Shown here in pieces: positions 16,921 through 25,072 of a DNA stretch of 64,000 nt (positions are counted from its first letter, which is position 1; the number at the start of each line of letters is the position of its first letter). The DNA is from Chloroflexota bacterium. Lineage in GTDB: Bacteria > Chloroflexota > Anaerolineae > UBA4142. A program made the position numbers and the translations under genes. The stretch lies in contig JAMCQI010000070.1 in NCBI GenBank assembly GCA_023381515.1, positions 3,806 through 67,805 on the forward strand. The letters are read 5' to 3'. The notes under the pieces were generated by a model. The model did not search any database. It saw only the letters and a program-made list of their open reading frames with translations, and was not told the DNA's origin.

Positions 16921-18309
16921 CTAATCACTCAGCCTCCGCCTTCCCTTTCTTTGCCACCACGCCGCGCCAAAAATCCCCAGCGCAATAAAACCGAACACCC
17001 CTCCGCATAGATTCGAAACCGGACTCGCTGGTGAACTCGGCGCGCCCGCCGCTGGCGGCGCCGGCGTCGCATTCACCGCGACCGCAGGCGCGGTCGCGGT
17101 CGCCGCCCCGCTGTTCGGGACCGGGGTATCCGCTGTCGAGAGACCATAGGTTGGGAAGGGGGTCGGCGTCGATGAGTTCACCGTCGGAACCACGAGCGCT
17201 TGCGCGCCAATATCCTTCCGCCACTCTTGTTCCAGCCCGGTCAGGTTCAGCCCATAGACCTTCATAAAGAGGTCGTCGATCGTCCCGCCCGCCTTGACCG
17301 CCTTCAAGAAATCGCCCATCTTCGCCTGGCCGTAATGTCGCATCAAGAAATCGACAAAACTCCAGCTTTCGCCGTACGAGAGATTCGCCGCATTCGGGTC
17401 CGCCGGGAATTCGCTCAAGAGTTGATGCAGCGGAATCAACGTGTTGCTCGCGATCGCCTGGCTCAACGGTCCCGTAAATTGCGGGTCCGGCTTTCCCGGG
17501 TCCTGATTATAGACCGCCAGCCCCTCGTCCATCAACGGCGGCAGCGAAAGACTGCCCAGCGAGCTGCACCCGTTCTGGATCGCGTGATGCACGACTTGGT
17601 GTGTCAACTCGTGCGCCGTCGCGCCCAACCCCCAATCCAGCTCCGACGTCGGGACGCCGATGAGGACCACGCTGTATTCCGGAAAATCCTGCCCGCCCGT
17701 CCATTCCTGCGCTCCCACGGAGAGCGCCTTCATCAAATCCCCATGGCTCGCGTAAATGTGCATCCGGACTTGTTGATCGAGTGTCACGCCAATGTTCTGC
17801 TGCAAAAAGCTGATCGCCTGCACTCCACGATTGAAAAGCGCCTGGCCAAAGTCCTGTCCGCCCGAATACCAATACAAGGCCAGTTGGTTGTTGGACAACT
17901 TTTGCCAGGTATGGTTCGGATCCTCCACGGTAAACGACTGCTTGGGCGTCTCCAGTTGATTCCCCGCACCGTCCTGGAGCACCCACCAGTATTGGCCTAC
18001 CGTTCCCGGCGGCAGATAATTCTGCCCCAGGTCCCATTTGTACGTCGCCGAGATTTTCGTATCCGGCGAAAACGTGGGAATGTAGCGACTGCTCACACAC
18101 TGCACAACCTGGACGAGCAGCGCCGCCTGCGTAATCTTGGCGTTGCTTTGCGCCTCTAGCTGAAACACCAGCTGGGTCGGGAAATTATTCGTAAAGGTAC
18201 TCGACGTCACCGTAATGGCATCTGCCGCGTGCGCGGGCGCGCTCAAAAGCGCGAACGCGGCGAGAATGATCGCAATCGTCGAAATGGTAAAGAGAGAGTG
18301 GCGGTTCAC
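16921..18309 (-). CDS. Secreted, membrane-anchored zinc metallopeptidase (peptidase MA-like)
   Basis: A 462-residue exported protein: signal peptide (residues 1-29, ending AHAAD), a beta-rich N-domain, then a gluzincin core with HELTH (GLGATAHELTHQVVHH, around residue 235) and the downstream zinc-ligand region LMDEGLAVYNQ. After it comes a Thr/Pro/Ala linker and a C-terminal transmembrane helix (FGFIALGIFGAAWW) with a basic tail, an arrangement like surface anchoring. GTG start at 18309 after AAAGGA. The proteolytic substrate is unknown. It has its own promoter (18355-18383) and terminator. Confidence 0.88.
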   Translation of the reverse strand: MNRHSLFTISTIAIILAAFALLSAPAHAADAITVTSSTFTNNFPTQLVFQLEAQSNAKITQAALLVQVVQCVSSRYIPTFSPDTKISATYKWDLGQNYLPPGTVGQYWWVLQDGAGNQLETPKQSFTVEDPNHTWQKLSNNQLALYWYSGGQDFGQALFNRGVQAISFLQQNIGVTLDQQVRMHIYASHGDLMKALSVGAQEWTGGQDFPEYSVVLIGVPTSELDWGLGATAHELTHQVVHHAIQNGCSSLGSLSLPPLMDEGLAVYNQDPGKPDPQFTGPLSQAIASNTLIPLHQLLSEFPADPNAANLSYGESWSFVDFLMRHYGQAKMGDFLKAVKAGGTIDDLFMKVYGLNLTGLEQEWRKDIGAQALVVPTVNSSTPTPFPTYGLSTADTPVPNSGAATATAPAVAVNATPAPPAAGAPSSPASPVSNLCGGVFGFIALGIFGAAWWQRKGRRRLSD

Positions 18310-18354
18310 GGTCGATCCTTTCTATCAAATATAGCCTGATAATCTGCGGCCTCC

Positions 18355-18383
18355 ATTATCGCGCCATTTCGCCCCTCCGACAA
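18355..18383 (-). promoter_or_regulatory. Candidate promoter of the metallopeptidase gene
   Basis: Minus strand -35 TTGTCG (18378-18383), 17-bp spacer, -10 GATAAT (18355-18360), giving a leader of about 40 nt. Confidence 0.6.
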
Positions 18384-18388
18384 CAGCC

Positions 18389-18600
18389 ATGCCTGCCGAG
18401 TGCGGTTCAGATCGGGGCAACTCGTCATTGCGAGCGACCGTAGGGAGCGAAGCAATCTCACCCGAGGCCGAGATTGCGCCCGCCCCGCTATGGTCCCGCG
18501 GGAGATCGCGGGATCATCGATCCCGCGGGGTCTGCGGGATGGCACTCCACGGGACGCCGCCGCTTCGCGGCTCCTCGCATTGACGCTCGTCTGTGTCGAT
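18389..18600. repeat. Dispersed palindromic repeat (GTCATTGCGAGCG...GAAGCAATCT family)
   Basis: About 130 bp here (18395-18528) are nearly identical to 63775-63907 at the right edge. The unit has a GTCATTGCGAGCGACC start, a GCAATCTC/GAGATTGC palindrome and a CGCGGGATCATCGATCCCG tail. Related shorter pieces occur at 29480-29610, 33230-33345 and 48208-48290. It is non-coding and sits between divergent genes. Confidence 0.85.
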
Positions 18601-18639
18601 TCGCCCCGAAACTGGACTACACCCTTTCCGGTTGTCCTT

Positions 18640-18668
18640 TTGACTTGTCCCAGGCGCTGCAATATAAT
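18640..18668 (+). promoter_or_regulatory. Promoter of the heme-sensor two-component operon
   Basis: TTGACT (18640-18645), 17-bp spacer, TATAAT (18663-18668). Start site near 18675, so the leader before the ATG at 18693 is under 20 nt. Confidence 0.82.
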
Positions 18669-18692
18669 GAAAGGAGAAAGTGATGGCTCGAG

Positions 18693-20663
18693 ATGGGTCG
18701 TCTGCAAGCACTTGTCCTTCGGCGATTGGCTCAGCACGGGTCCGGGTTAACTCATTTCAAGACTACCCTCGGCTTCAAGTTGCTCGTTATTGCCGTCGGC
18801 GTTTCGCTGATCGGCGTCGTCACCTCCTCCTTGCTAGTCCAGTCCCTCCAACGACAACAGCTCATCGACCTCGCCAAAAGTACGTCGAGTCGCGCCAGCG
18901 ATCTGATCGCCATCAGCCTGGAACACTCGATGATGGACAACGGGAACCTGTCCAACCAGATCATCCAGGCCATGGTCGGCGAAGGCATTGTGCGACGAAT
19001 CCGGATTCTCGACCCGCAGGGTGTGGTCCGGGCGAGTTCGAACCCGAGCGATGTCGGACAGGCGCTCAGCCTCGAGGCATCGCCCTGCCGGGACTGTCAC
19101 ACAAGCGCGGCTCCCCCCGCCGTCCATACCGTTATTTCTGCTCAAGCCGGCCGCTCTGTCTTGTTGACGGTCAGCCCGATTCATAACCAGCCTGAATGTG
19201 CGAAATGCCACGACCCCAAGGTACGCGTCCTGGGGGTCTCGATGGTGGAAGCGCCGCTTGCCCAGTTGGACGATCAAGTGACCGCCAGCCTCGACCGCAT
19301 TATTCTCTCCGGCCTCGCCACCTTCGTCTTGATGGTGGGACTTTTGGTTTTGGCCTCGCGCCGGTTTGTGACGCGCCCCATCGCCGAGCTCTCCCGAGGC
19401 ATCACAGAAGTGGGGCGCGGCAACTTGGACCATCCCGTGCACGCGCAAGGGAATGACGAATTAGGCGAACTGGCAGGGGCGTTTAACCGGATGCAGCAGC
19501 AGTTGCAGGTCGCGCGTGCCGAAGCCGCCGAGCGCAATCGAGAATTGGCTGGACTCTATCAGGTCGGGACCCAGGTCTCGGCCTCCCTGGAGCTGTCCCA
19601 CGTACTGGATGCTGTCGCGGACGGCGCCCGTCAAGTGCTCACCGCCGACGTCGGCTGGGTGGGGCTCGTCGATCAAGAGCAGAAGCAAGTATCCGTCCAG
19701 GCCTGCAGCGGCACACGGACCCCCGTCCTCAAAGGGATGAGCATTCCTCTCCCGACGGATTCGAGAGAGAGTCTGCAACTGGAATCTGAGCAGGACCTCG
19801 CGTCGGATTTGCCCTTCGCGCGCGCGGCAGGATTGACTGCCGCCGAGGGGATTGCCTCCTTGTTGGGCGTGCCGCTGCGACGCGGCGAACGGGTTCTCGG
19901 AATGGTGGGCGTGATGACACGCGAACCCCGCCGCTTCTCTCCATCGGACGTCCGGCTCCTGTCCCGCCTCGCCGCCCAGGTGGTGGTTGCCATGGAGAAC
20001 GCGCGGCTCTACGAGCAGGTGCGTCATCTCGCCGTCCTCGAAGAGCGCGACCGTCTGGCGCGCGAAATGCACGACGACCTGTCGCAGGCCTTGGGCTATA
20101 TGAATTTAAAGACGGCCCTCACCGCCGAGCAGCTGTCACGCGGCCAAATTCCTGATGCTCAAAGGAGTTTGTGCGAACTGGCCCGCGTCATCCAGGGAGC
20201 GTACACCGACGTACGCGAGGCGATTTTCAGTCTCCGCACCGCCATCCCCTTCCGGACAGGATTCTCCGCCGTCCTGCAGGAATATCTGGCCGAATACCAG
20301 GCGCATTTTGGAATACAGGCCCGGCTCCTCGCGGATGGCAAGGTGCCGGTCGAGTTTTCCGAAGAGGTGACCGTTCAGGTCGTTCGCATCATTCAGGAGG
20401 CCCTGACCAATATCCGCAAGCATGCCCGCGCGAATCGTGTGACCGTGCGCGTGGACCAGGAGGACGGTCGCGTGCGAATATCAATCCAGGACGACGGACG
20501 CGGCTTCGACCCATCCGCCGTCGCCGGGAACGATGGTCAGGCGTTCGGACTGCAAATCATGCGCGAGCGTACGAAAGAGATCGGTGGGACGTTGGAGCTC
20601 TATTCACAACCGGGGCGCGGCACGCGGATTGTTGTCCGGGTACCCCGGTCGAGCCAGACGTAA
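18693..20663 (+). CDS. Sensor histidine kinase with di-heme (two CxxCH) extracytoplasmic domain
   Basis: A 656-residue membrane kinase. A helix at about 27-49 is followed by an extracytoplasmic sensor domain with two c-type heme motifs, CRDCH (about 132-136) and CAKCH (about 169-173), a second helix (about 203-225), HAMP (FVTRPIAELSRGI onward), a GAF domain (about 290-440), a NarL-partner HisKA_3 domain with the phospho-acceptor His in EMHDDLSQALGYM (about 460), and HATPase_c with GRGFDP and the G2 box. It should sense redox state or a gas through covalent heme. An in-frame stop at 18681 fixes the start at the ATG at 18693. The response regulator follows 11 nt later. Confidence 0.93.
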   Translation: MGRLQALVLRRLAQHGSGLTHFKTTLGFKLLVIAVGVSLIGVVTSSLLVQSLQRQQLIDLAKSTSSRASDLIAISLEHSMMDNGNLSNQIIQAMVGEGIVRRIRILDPQGVVRASSNPSDVGQALSLEASPCRDCHTSAAPPAVHTVISAQAGRSVLLTVSPIHNQPECAKCHDPKVRVLGVSMVEAPLAQLDDQVTASLDRIILSGLATFVLMVGLLVLASRRFVTRPIAELSRGITEVGRGNLDHPVHAQGNDELGELAGAFNRMQQQLQVARAEAAERNRELAGLYQVGTQVSASLELSHVLDAVADGARQVLTADVGWVGLVDQEQKQVSVQACSGTRTPVLKGMSIPLPTDSRESLQLESEQDLASDLPFARAAGLTAAEGIASLLGVPLRRGERVLGMVGVMTREPRRFSPSDVRLLSRLAAQVVVAMENARLYEQVRHLAVLEERDRLAREMHDDLSQALGYMNLKTALTAEQLSRGQIPDAQRSLCELARVIQGAYTDVREAIFSLRTAIPFRTGFSAVLQEYLAEYQAHFGIQARLLADGKVPVEFSEEVTVQVVRIIQEALTNIRKHARANRVTVRVDQEDGRVRISIQDDGRGFDPSAVAGNDGQAFGLQIMRERTKEIGGTLELYSQPGRGTRIVVRVPRSSQT

Positions 20664-20674
20664 GGAGAACGACG

Positions 20675-21355
20675 ATGGGGACGTTGCGGATTGTACTCGC
20701 CGACGATCATCTTCTCTTTCGCAAAGGCGTTGCCGCCGTGCTCGCTTTGCGCCCCGGCCTGCAAGTGGTGCGCGAAGCCGCCGATGGGTTGGAGGCGATC
20801 GAGGCGGCACGCGCGGAGGCGCCCGATGTCATCTTGATGGACCTGGCCATGCCGAGGTGCAGCGGCCTCGAGGCGACTCGAATCATCAAGGCCGAAATTC
20901 CCCAGGTCAAGATCGTCGTCCTCACGGTGTCCGACGCCGACCGGGATCTCTTCGCGGCGATTAAGGCGGGTGCCGATGGCTACCTCCTCAAGAACATCCA
21001 GCCGGCCCAACTCTATGAAATGTTGGAAGGGATCCGGCGGGGCGAGGCGCCCATCACGAGAGTGCTCGCCGCCAAAATCCTCAAGGAGTTTCAGGAGCCG
21101 CCAAAAGGCTCTCTCCCGGGGGAAGGCGAAAATGCCCTCACCGCGCGCGAGGCCCAGGTGTTGGAACTGCTCGCGCAAGGCTTGAAGAACAAGGAAATCG
21201 CCGCAGCTTTGTCCGTCGCGGAAGACACCGTCCGGGCGCACGTGCGGCGGATCCTCGAAAAACTCCATCTCCAAAACCGCATCCAGGCCGCCGTGTACGC
21301 CGTCCGGCAGGGCCTCGCTCCATCCCCCCATCAAGACCCTCGTCCGCCAGAGTGA
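20675..21355 (+). CDS. NarL/FixJ-family response regulator
   Basis: DNA-binding partner of the upstream kinase, 226 residues. The receiver domain has acidic residues in VLADDHLLF, the phospho-Asp in VILMDLAMP (about residue 56), and Thr/Lys positions in VVLTVSD and GYLLKN. A LuxR-type helix-turn-helix follows (LTAREAQVLELLAQGLKNKEIAAAL). AGGAG lies 7 nt before the ATG. A terminator directly follows, so kinase and regulator form a bicistron. The hexaheme cytochrome gene downstream is a plausible target. Confidence 0.94.
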   Translation: MGTLRIVLADDHLLFRKGVAAVLALRPGLQVVREAADGLEAIEAARAEAPDVILMDLAMPRCSGLEATRIIKAEIPQVKIVVLTVSDADRDLFAAIKAGADGYLLKNIQPAQLYEMLEGIRRGEAPITRVLAAKILKEFQEPPKGSLPGEGENALTAREAQVLELLAQGLKNKEIAAALSVAEDTVRAHVRRILEKLHLQNRIQAAVYAVRQGLAPSPHQDPRPPE

Positions 21356-21377
21356 TCCCAGAGAATGTGACTAGTCC

Positions 21378-21412
21378 AACCGGACTAGCGAGAGCTAGTC
21401 CGGTTTTCGTTT
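21378..21412 (+). terminator. Intrinsic terminator of the two-component operon
   Basis: Perfect 11-bp stem AACCGGACTAG / CTAGTCCGGTT with a 6-nt loop, followed by TTTTCGTTT. Confidence 0.9.
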
Positions 21413-21460
21413 CCAAAATCGTCCAAAGGGGTGTATGAAAACCGCATCATCAGACGGATA

Positions 21461-21691
21461 ATGAAGAGAGCGCGGCCGGGGAATTTCCTGAACGCACCCG
21501 CCTGGACAATAGAAGCATGCAGTGTCATGCGGATTCTCAAAGAGTCACAGGGTGCCAAAAGCGTTGGATTCAATCTCGCCGACAACACGATCCGCGTAGT
21601 CCGGGGTGAGCAGAGAATTGCGCGCGAAATCGATGATCTCTTGCAGGCGATCAAGAACGATCCTGGCCGGAGCGAGTCGGCGGATCCGTGA
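21461..21691 (+). CDS. Small hypothetical protein, possibly degenerate HMA-like fold
   Basis: A 76-residue frame (86 from a GTG at 21431). The segment ACSVMRILKESQGAKSVGFN followed by LADNTIRVV resembles the helix-strand pattern of heavy-metal-associated domains, but only one cysteine is present rather than a CxxC pair, so metal binding is doubtful. The C-terminal part is helical and acidic. It lies between the kinase/regulator terminator and the hexaheme cytochrome, on the same strand, with weak ribosome-binding context. It may be a real small protein or chance; no family is assigned. Confidence 0.4.
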   Translation: MKRARPGNFLNAPAWTIEACSVMRILKESQGAKSVGFNLADNTIRVVRGEQRIAREIDDLLQAIKNDPGRSESADP

Positions 21692-21768
21692 GCACGCGCT
21701 GACCAAAAGGGCGGCGCGAATCGCTTCCCTCGCGGCTCGCCGCCCGGCACAATCAAGGGAGGAAAAAC

Positions 21769-23076
21769 ATGTTCAGACCCAAATGGCGCGGCGTACTTCC
21801 CTTGCCGCTGCTATTCATGACAGTCCTCGCCGCGATTCTCATGATGGGAATCGTCACAGCGGCGCCTACGGCAGGCAAGAGCACCGCGGTCTCACTCGAC
21901 GATTGGTCGTCGAAAGCATGCCAAACGTGTCATCCACGCGAATGGCAGGAATGGTCCCAGAGCGGACACGCGATGACCCTCTCGGCGCAGCTGTTGAACG
22001 CGTCCCATAACTCGAGTGAGTTGCTCGACCAGACCTGCGTCAAGTGCCACAGCCCTGAACTCGGCACCGTCAAGATCTCCGACATCGTCCAGCCGATTGA
22101 CCAAAAGGGTCCGTGGAAGCTGGTGGGCCAGTATGCGAATGCGGGGGACACCCCTTCGATTCCCTGCCTCGCGTGCCACCAGTCTCACACCGCGAGCCTC
22201 CCGGGCCTCTTGCCCGGAATGGACTTTGGCGACGAGTCCACTTTTTACCGCAGTGTGGCGCCGCCCCAAATCACCAATCTCTACGTCTACGATGCCTTTG
22301 CACAAAAGTACATTGACCCGCTGCCCATTGCCCCGGTCATGAACGGCGATCAAGCGATCCCCATCGCCGACACCCGCGCGAACCGCTTGTGCTACACATG
22401 TCACGCGACCGAGCGCGCCGAGAGCAACCTGTTCGAGCCCGGCACTCCTCCCCTGGGCGACAACAGCGTCGGCACAGGTGATGATCGCACGCTCATGGGC
22501 GTCCATCAAGGCATCCCGTGCGTCACTTGCCATATGCCCGGCGGCAGCCACACGTTCAATCCGATGAGTGCCTGCAGTCAATGCCACAGCTCAGGCTCCA
22601 CCACGGCCGCCTCACTAAATTATGTCACCCAGGTGACTACCAGCTACACCGATCCCACGCTAAGCATGCTCTCCGGCAACGCCAGTCCCCTCAACATTCA
22701 CTGGCTCGACAAAACCCAACTGTGGCCTCCGCTAGCCGTCGGTATGCAAGCGACGGACAGCGGCGACCAGGTTATCTACACGATCACCCTCCGCAACTTT
22801 GGGAGCTCGGATATCTCGAACATTGACGTGAGAGGGACCATTCCGGCCGGCGCCGGATACCTCGACTCTCAAATCATCGACGGGAACAACCCCGGTCGCT
22901 TCGACGGCAGCATCGTTTATTTCAACATCGGCGCCCTCCCGTCCGGCCAAACCTTTGGCCCGATTACCTATCGCGTCCAAAAGGGGACCGCCAAGGATCT
23001 GACCGCTCACGCCTCCGTTTCCTGGGAGCAGCCGGCGCCCGGCTCGGCGAATTCGCCGAACGTGGCCCCTCATTAA
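21769..23076 (+). CDS. Exported hexaheme c-type cytochrome with C-terminal DUF11-like domain
   Basis: A 435-residue exported protein with an N-terminal signal/anchor (LPLPLLFMTVLAAILMMGIV). Six CxxCH motifs are seen: CQTCH, CVKCH, CLACH, CYTCH, CVTCH and CSQCH. The layout resembles the cytochrome c554/multiheme family used for extracytoplasmic electron transfer. From about residue 325 a beta-sandwich like the DUF11 repeat follows (ITLRNFGSSDISNIDVRGTI, AGAGYLDSQII), probably a cell-surface module. GGGAGG is 6 nt before the ATG. It sits directly behind the di-heme sensor kinase pair, suggesting redox-controlled expression. Its redox partners are unknown. Confidence 0.9.
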   Translation: MFRPKWRGVLPLPLLFMTVLAAILMMGIVTAAPTAGKSTAVSLDDWSSKACQTCHPREWQEWSQSGHAMTLSAQLLNASHNSSELLDQTCVKCHSPELGTVKISDIVQPIDQKGPWKLVGQYANAGDTPSIPCLACHQSHTASLPGLLPGMDFGDESTFYRSVAPPQITNLYVYDAFAQKYIDPLPIAPVMNGDQAIPIADTRANRLCYTCHATERAESNLFEPGTPPLGDNSVGTGDDRTLMGVHQGIPCVTCHMPGGSHTFNPMSACSQCHSSGSTTAASLNYVTQVTTSYTDPTLSMLSGNASPLNIHWLDKTQLWPPLAVGMQATDSGDQVIYTITLRNFGSSDISNIDVRGTIPAGAGYLDSQIIDGNNPGRFDGSIVYFNIGALPSGQTFGPITYRVQKGTAKDLTAHASVSWEQPAPGSANSPNVAPH

Positions 23077-23126
23077 CCGGCAGGCGCATCCGGACCCAGT
23101 GTCGTTGCTATAGATCTGAATTTGTG

Positions 23127-23165
23127 AGCGTCCATCTTCACCTTGGGAAGATGGACGCTTTACTA
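23127..23165 (+). terminator. Intrinsic terminator of the hexaheme cytochrome gene
   Basis: 13-bp stem AGCGTCCATCTTC / GAAGATGGACGCT with a 7-nt loop, then TTTACTATTTT. Confidence 0.88.
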
Positions 23166-23238
23166 TTTTAATTGGAAATTTTGAGTATGCTACTAGCAAC
23201 GGAGCAAAAAGAAATGCCCACACATCTCCCCCACGGAA

Positions 23239-25050
23239 CTATCTTCTCAGGAACCGGCGCTCCAGTTCCTCCCAACTCAACCTTATAAAGACAGGGCGGC
23301 CGTGGGGGCACGTCGCGGGCGCATACGGCCGCATCAAATCCTCCAACAGCGCTTGCTGCTCTTCCGGCGACAGCACATCGCCCGCCTTCACGGCGCTCAC
23401 GCATGCCGCTTTCGCCGCAAGCTTGTCGCGCAGCGCATCCCCTTGCAGCGTGTGATGGCGCCCATGCTCCTGCAATAGAATGGCCATCAGTTCCGCGGCG
23501 GGCAGGTTGACGAATGCGGGGAGCGCGTGGATGCGGAACGAGTTCTCTCCGAACGGCTCTATCTCGATCCCGAGCGATCGGTACTCCTCCAGGTGCGCGC
23601 TCACCAACTCCGCCTCTCTCGCCATCAACTGCACCTGCGTCCCGCCCGTTTCCTTCCTCTCCCCCGCTCCTCCGCTTTCTGCCTTCTCTCCGCCGCCTCC
23701 CTGCCCCCCTGCACCTCCGCTCCCTTCAAAGACCCCGCGGTCTTTGCGGAGCTGCTCCTCTGCTTCTCTGCTGCCCTCTTCATCCTTACCATGCGCCGTC
23801 AGCATCTCGTAAAACACTTGCTCTTGCGCGGCGTGCTGATCCACAATCACCATCCCGTCCGGGCTCGCCGCGAGAACGTAGGTGTTGTGCACTTGCGCCA
23901 CCGCGCGCCAGCCGGTCAACTCAATCTGATAGACGCGCCCCGGCTCGCGGACGACCCCCATCGGCGTAAGCTCACCCGGCGGAAGCAGCACCCCCGCCTC
24001 CCCTGCTCCCTCTGAGACATTCCCAAACGGCCATTCGGACGTGCTCGTCTGGCCCGACTGCGGAAAATCTCGGAGCGCGTCTTCGACCGCCTGGGCGACT
24101 GCTCCGTAGACCGCGCGCTCTTGATACAGCCGCACCTCCGCTTTGCGCGGATGAACATTCACATCCACCATCTGTGGATCCAGGTCGATCTGGATCACGG
24201 CGAGCGGATGGCGGTTCGGCGGCAAACGCCCCATATACGGCCGTTCGAGCGTGACGGCGAGCAGCCCCGACCGAATCGGGCGCTCGTTGACGAAAAACGC
24301 TTGCCAGTCGCGACTCGCCCGCGCGAGCGAAGGCCGCGAGGCAAAGCCGCGCACGCTCAAATCGACGCTCGTGTAATGGATTTCGAGCATCTCGCTCGCG
24401 ACGTCGCGCCCCCACACCGCCGCGATCCGTTCCAGCCAGGTCGCCGCGGGCGCGACGAGACTCTCGCGCCCGTCGATCAGGAGGCGAAAAGCAATCGTGG
24501 GAAAGGCGAGCGCATACTGCATGACCGTCTTTTGGACGAGCTCGCTTTCGCGCAGAGGCGCCTTTAGAAATTTCCGTCGCGCCGGCGCGTTGTAAAAGAG
24601 GTGGCGGACGGCGACCTGCGTGCCGACGGGTGCGCCCGCGATTTCGACCCGTTTCTGCCCATCCGCGAGATGCAGCCGCGTCCCCTCCAATTCGGCGCGG
24701 GCACGGGTCAGTATCTCCACTTGCGCGACACTCGCGATCGAAGGAAGGGCCTCGCCGCGAAAACCGAGCGTCCGAATCCGAAAGAGGTCGTCCGCCGACT
24801 CGATCTTGCTCGTCGCAAAGCGTTCGACCGCGAGCTCGGCATCCGCCCGCGGCATGCCCGCGCCGTTATCGCTCACGCGGACCAGAGACAGGCCGCCCTC
24901 GCGGATTTCGACCGAAATCGCCGTGGCGCCCGCGTCGATCGAATTCTCGATCAATTCCTTGACGACCGACGCCGGACGCTCGACCACCTCGCCCGCCGCG
25001 ATCCGCTCGGCGACCCGCTTGTCAAGAACATGGATGCGCTGTTCGCTCAC
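23239..25050 (-). CDS. mutL: DNA mismatch repair protein MutL (endonuclease type)
   Basis: A 603-residue MutL. The N-terminal GHKL ATPase has AAGEVVERPASVVKELIENS, the DAGA and DNGAGM loops and FRGEALPSIASV. The C-terminal domain carries the endonuclease motif DQHAAQEQVFYE (about residues 404-415, DQHA-x2-E-x4-E), then VSAVKAGDVLS and CPHGRPVFIRLS. About 50 low-complexity residues (around 416-465, EEQLRKDRGVFEGSGG and Gly/Glu-rich runs) interrupt the C-terminal domain just after the metal-binding helix and derive from a palindromic repeat. GTG start. It lies 22 nt downstream of mutS in one operon. Confidence 0.95.
   Translation of the reverse strand: MSEQRIHVLDKRVAERIAAGEVVERPASVVKELIENSIDAGATAISVEIREGGLSLVRVSDNGAGMPRADAELAVERFATSKIESADDLFRIRTLGFRGEALPSIASVAQVEILTRARAELEGTRLHLADGQKRVEIAGAPVGTQVAVRHLFYNAPARRKFLKAPLRESELVQKTVMQYALAFPTIAFRLLIDGRESLVAPAATWLERIAAVWGRDVASEMLEIHYTSVDLSVRGFASRPSLARASRDWQAFFVNERPIRSGLLAVTLERPYMGRLPPNRHPLAVIQIDLDPQMVDVNVHPRKAEVRLYQERAVYGAVAQAVEDALRDFPQSGQTSTSEWPFGNVSEGAGEAGVLLPPGELTPMGVVREPGRVYQIELTGWRAVAQVHNTYVLAASPDGMVIVDQHAAQEQVFYEMLTAHGKDEEGSREAEEQLRKDRGVFEGSGGAGGQGGGGEKAESGGAGERKETGGTQVQLMAREAELVSAHLEEYRSLGIEIEPFGENSFRIHALPAFVNLPAAELMAILLQEHGRHHTLQGDALRDKLAAKAACVSAVKAGDVLSPEEQQALLEDLMRPYAPATCPHGRPVFIRLSWEELERRFLRR
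23715..23755. repeat. Palindromic repeat element inside mutL
   Basis: The core CCCCGCGGTCTTTGCGG forms the arm pair AAAGACC/GGTCTTT. A near-identical core lies in mutS (25312-25346), in hdrA (33819-33859, in frame) and in the intergenic repeat at 29589-29610. Translated here as QLRKDRGVFEG. Confidence 0.75.
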
Positions 25051-25072
25051 GATTCTTATTCCAGACGCCTCT

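Noticed and set aside
18680..19186. 168-codon frame from the ATG at 18683, well spaced from AGGAG
   Set aside because: The start context is good, but the translation is Arg/His/Pro-rich noise overlapping the kinase in another frame. The kinase frame has strong homology throughout.
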